Below are positions 63,642-64,000 of a DNA stretch of 64,000 nucleotides, one piece after another. Origin of the DNA: Chitinophaga deserti (lineage in GTDB: Bacteria; Bacteroidota; Bacteroidia; Chitinophagales; Chitinophagaceae). Each line of letters opens with the position of its first letter. Position 1 is the stretch's first letter. The translations under genes were made by a program, and so were the position numbers. The notes under the pieces are model-generated. The model was not told the origin of the DNA. It worked only from the letters and a program-made list of their open reading frames with translations, and ran no database searches. The stretch covers positions 416,279 to 480,278 of the forward strand of contig NZ_QFFK01000006.1 of assembly GCF_003149455.1 (NCBI RefSeq). The letters are read 5' to 3'.

Positions 63642-63814
63642 TAGTTTGTTATTGTTCCGGAATTCAACCGGCATACTGCGTGAATTTACCACATAAAATC
63701 AGGAATTATGCCCTCTTTGCCTGCTGCCAGGGCGGTAAACAAAATTCCTCAATCCTGACCATGATGCTTTGTAGTTACAATTCAAAAGTAAGTTTTGCAG
63801 GAATGCGGTTAAAA

Positions 63815-63852
63815 GCAAATGGCCATTTTGGCCGCAAATGACCGTTTTGGCC
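63815..63852 (+). repeat. Tandem 19-base repeats with GGCC palindromes
   Basis: GCAAATGGCCATTTTGGCC (63815-63833) and GCAAATGACCGTTTTGGCC (63834-63852) are directly adjacent copies differing at two bases. They are followed by the palindrome GGCCGTTAAGCGGCC (63850-63864). They lie 86 bases before a partial gene that may belong to a mobile element, so they could be an element end or an operator. Confidence 0.5.
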
Positions 63853-63937
63853 GTTAAGCGGCCGGTTGATTCCTGTCTTATTTCAAAATTGGCTTTACAG
63901 TTTAGGGATTTAATAACGTTTAAATTAAATTTCCTTT

Positions 63938-64000
63938 ATGAAGAAGACGCAGGGCAGAAAAAGCCAATATTCAGATTCAGAGCGCATAGCGATAGCCCAG
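63938..64000 (+). CDS. Partial gene, possible transposase OrfA-type HTH protein
   Basis: The ATG at 63938 opens 21 codons to the window edge, MKKTQGRKSQYSDSERIAIA and on. A basic start followed by Y-S-D-x-E-R/F-K-I-A is common at the start of HTH proteins of IS3-like transposases in Bacteroidota. Too little is present for a firm family call. Confidence 0.4.
   Translation, partial: MKKTQGRKSQYSDSERIAIAQ

Noticed and set aside
1..64000. CRISPR arrays, tRNA, rRNA and known riboswitches
   Set aside because: No regularly spaced repeats, cloverleaf or conserved rRNA stretches were noticed by reading; short or degenerate RNAs could have been missed without a covariance search.

Overview
The window looks like chromosome of a Bacteroidota bacterium, most likely the Chitinophagaceae (Chitinophaga-like). 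The reasons are: two complete SusC/SusD outer-membrane pairs and a remnant of a third SusD; a FecI-like sigma factor and FecR anti-sigma factor next to a SusC with an N-terminal STN domain; a GldF/GldG-type ABC transporter; many lipoproteins and secreted glycan enzymes; and several matches to the Bacteroidota -7 promoter element TAnnTTTG. No rRNA, tRNA or CRISPR array was seen. One possible mobile-element gene starts at the right edge.

1-10.1 kb, mixed genes: two small secreted proteins, a membrane protein, a RibD/DHFR-like reductase, an alpha-L-fucosidase (GH29) behind a 5'-truncated SusD (the remains of a fucose-targeting locus), a DHA2-type drug exporter, an unknown protein, a DUF4886 SGNH hydrolase, and an operon for DoxX protein, ArsR regulator and AHSA1/SRPBCC protein. 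That operon's promoter lies inside a long inverted repeat that is very probably the ArsR operator.

10.2-31.4 kb, polysaccharide utilisation locus 1: a LacI-type regulator is divergent from SusC, SusD, a DUF5017-like lipoprotein and a sodium/solute symporter. Next come three mutually related large secreted proteins of unknown catalytic class, an SGNH esterase and an FAD-dependent oxidoreductase. A tandem operator of two TGGGAA-N2-TTCCCA-like palindromes joined by CAAAT occurs twice: between the regulator and SusC, and ahead of the last two genes. The geometry to the -7 box (47 bp) and to the next ATG (77 bp) is identical in both places. The locus probably imports and dismantles an acylated or oxidisable glycan; the substrate is unknown.

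31.5-33.0 kb: a fatty acid hydroxylase/sterol desaturase-type protein and a Crp/Fnr-type regulator.

33.1-48.2 kb, the most unusual region: sigma factor, FecR, STN-SusC, SusD, lipoprotein, ABC ATPase, a fused ABC permease/GldG protein, two tandem MutS-like ATPases without a mismatch-recognition domain, and an S41 peptidase, all on one strand and tightly packed. It looks like one surface-sensed system that combines outer-membrane import, an inner-membrane ABC machine, two MutS-type ATPases and a protease. I know of no described function for this combination.

48.4-55.3 kb: an XRE/pentapeptide-repeat regulator with a DrrAB-type ABC exporter, then a GH92-family protein divergent from an AraC regulator.

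54.6-63.6 kb, molybdenum hydroxylase region: a membrane-anchored dihaem cytochrome, a 2Fe-2S subunit and a Tat-exported molybdopterin subunit (isoquinoline 1-oxidoreductase type) are divergent from xdhC, moaA, mocA, a TauE/SafE permease, moaD and moaE, with a cysteine desulfurase convergent at the end. Together these make, cytidylylate, insert and use the molybdenum cofactor.
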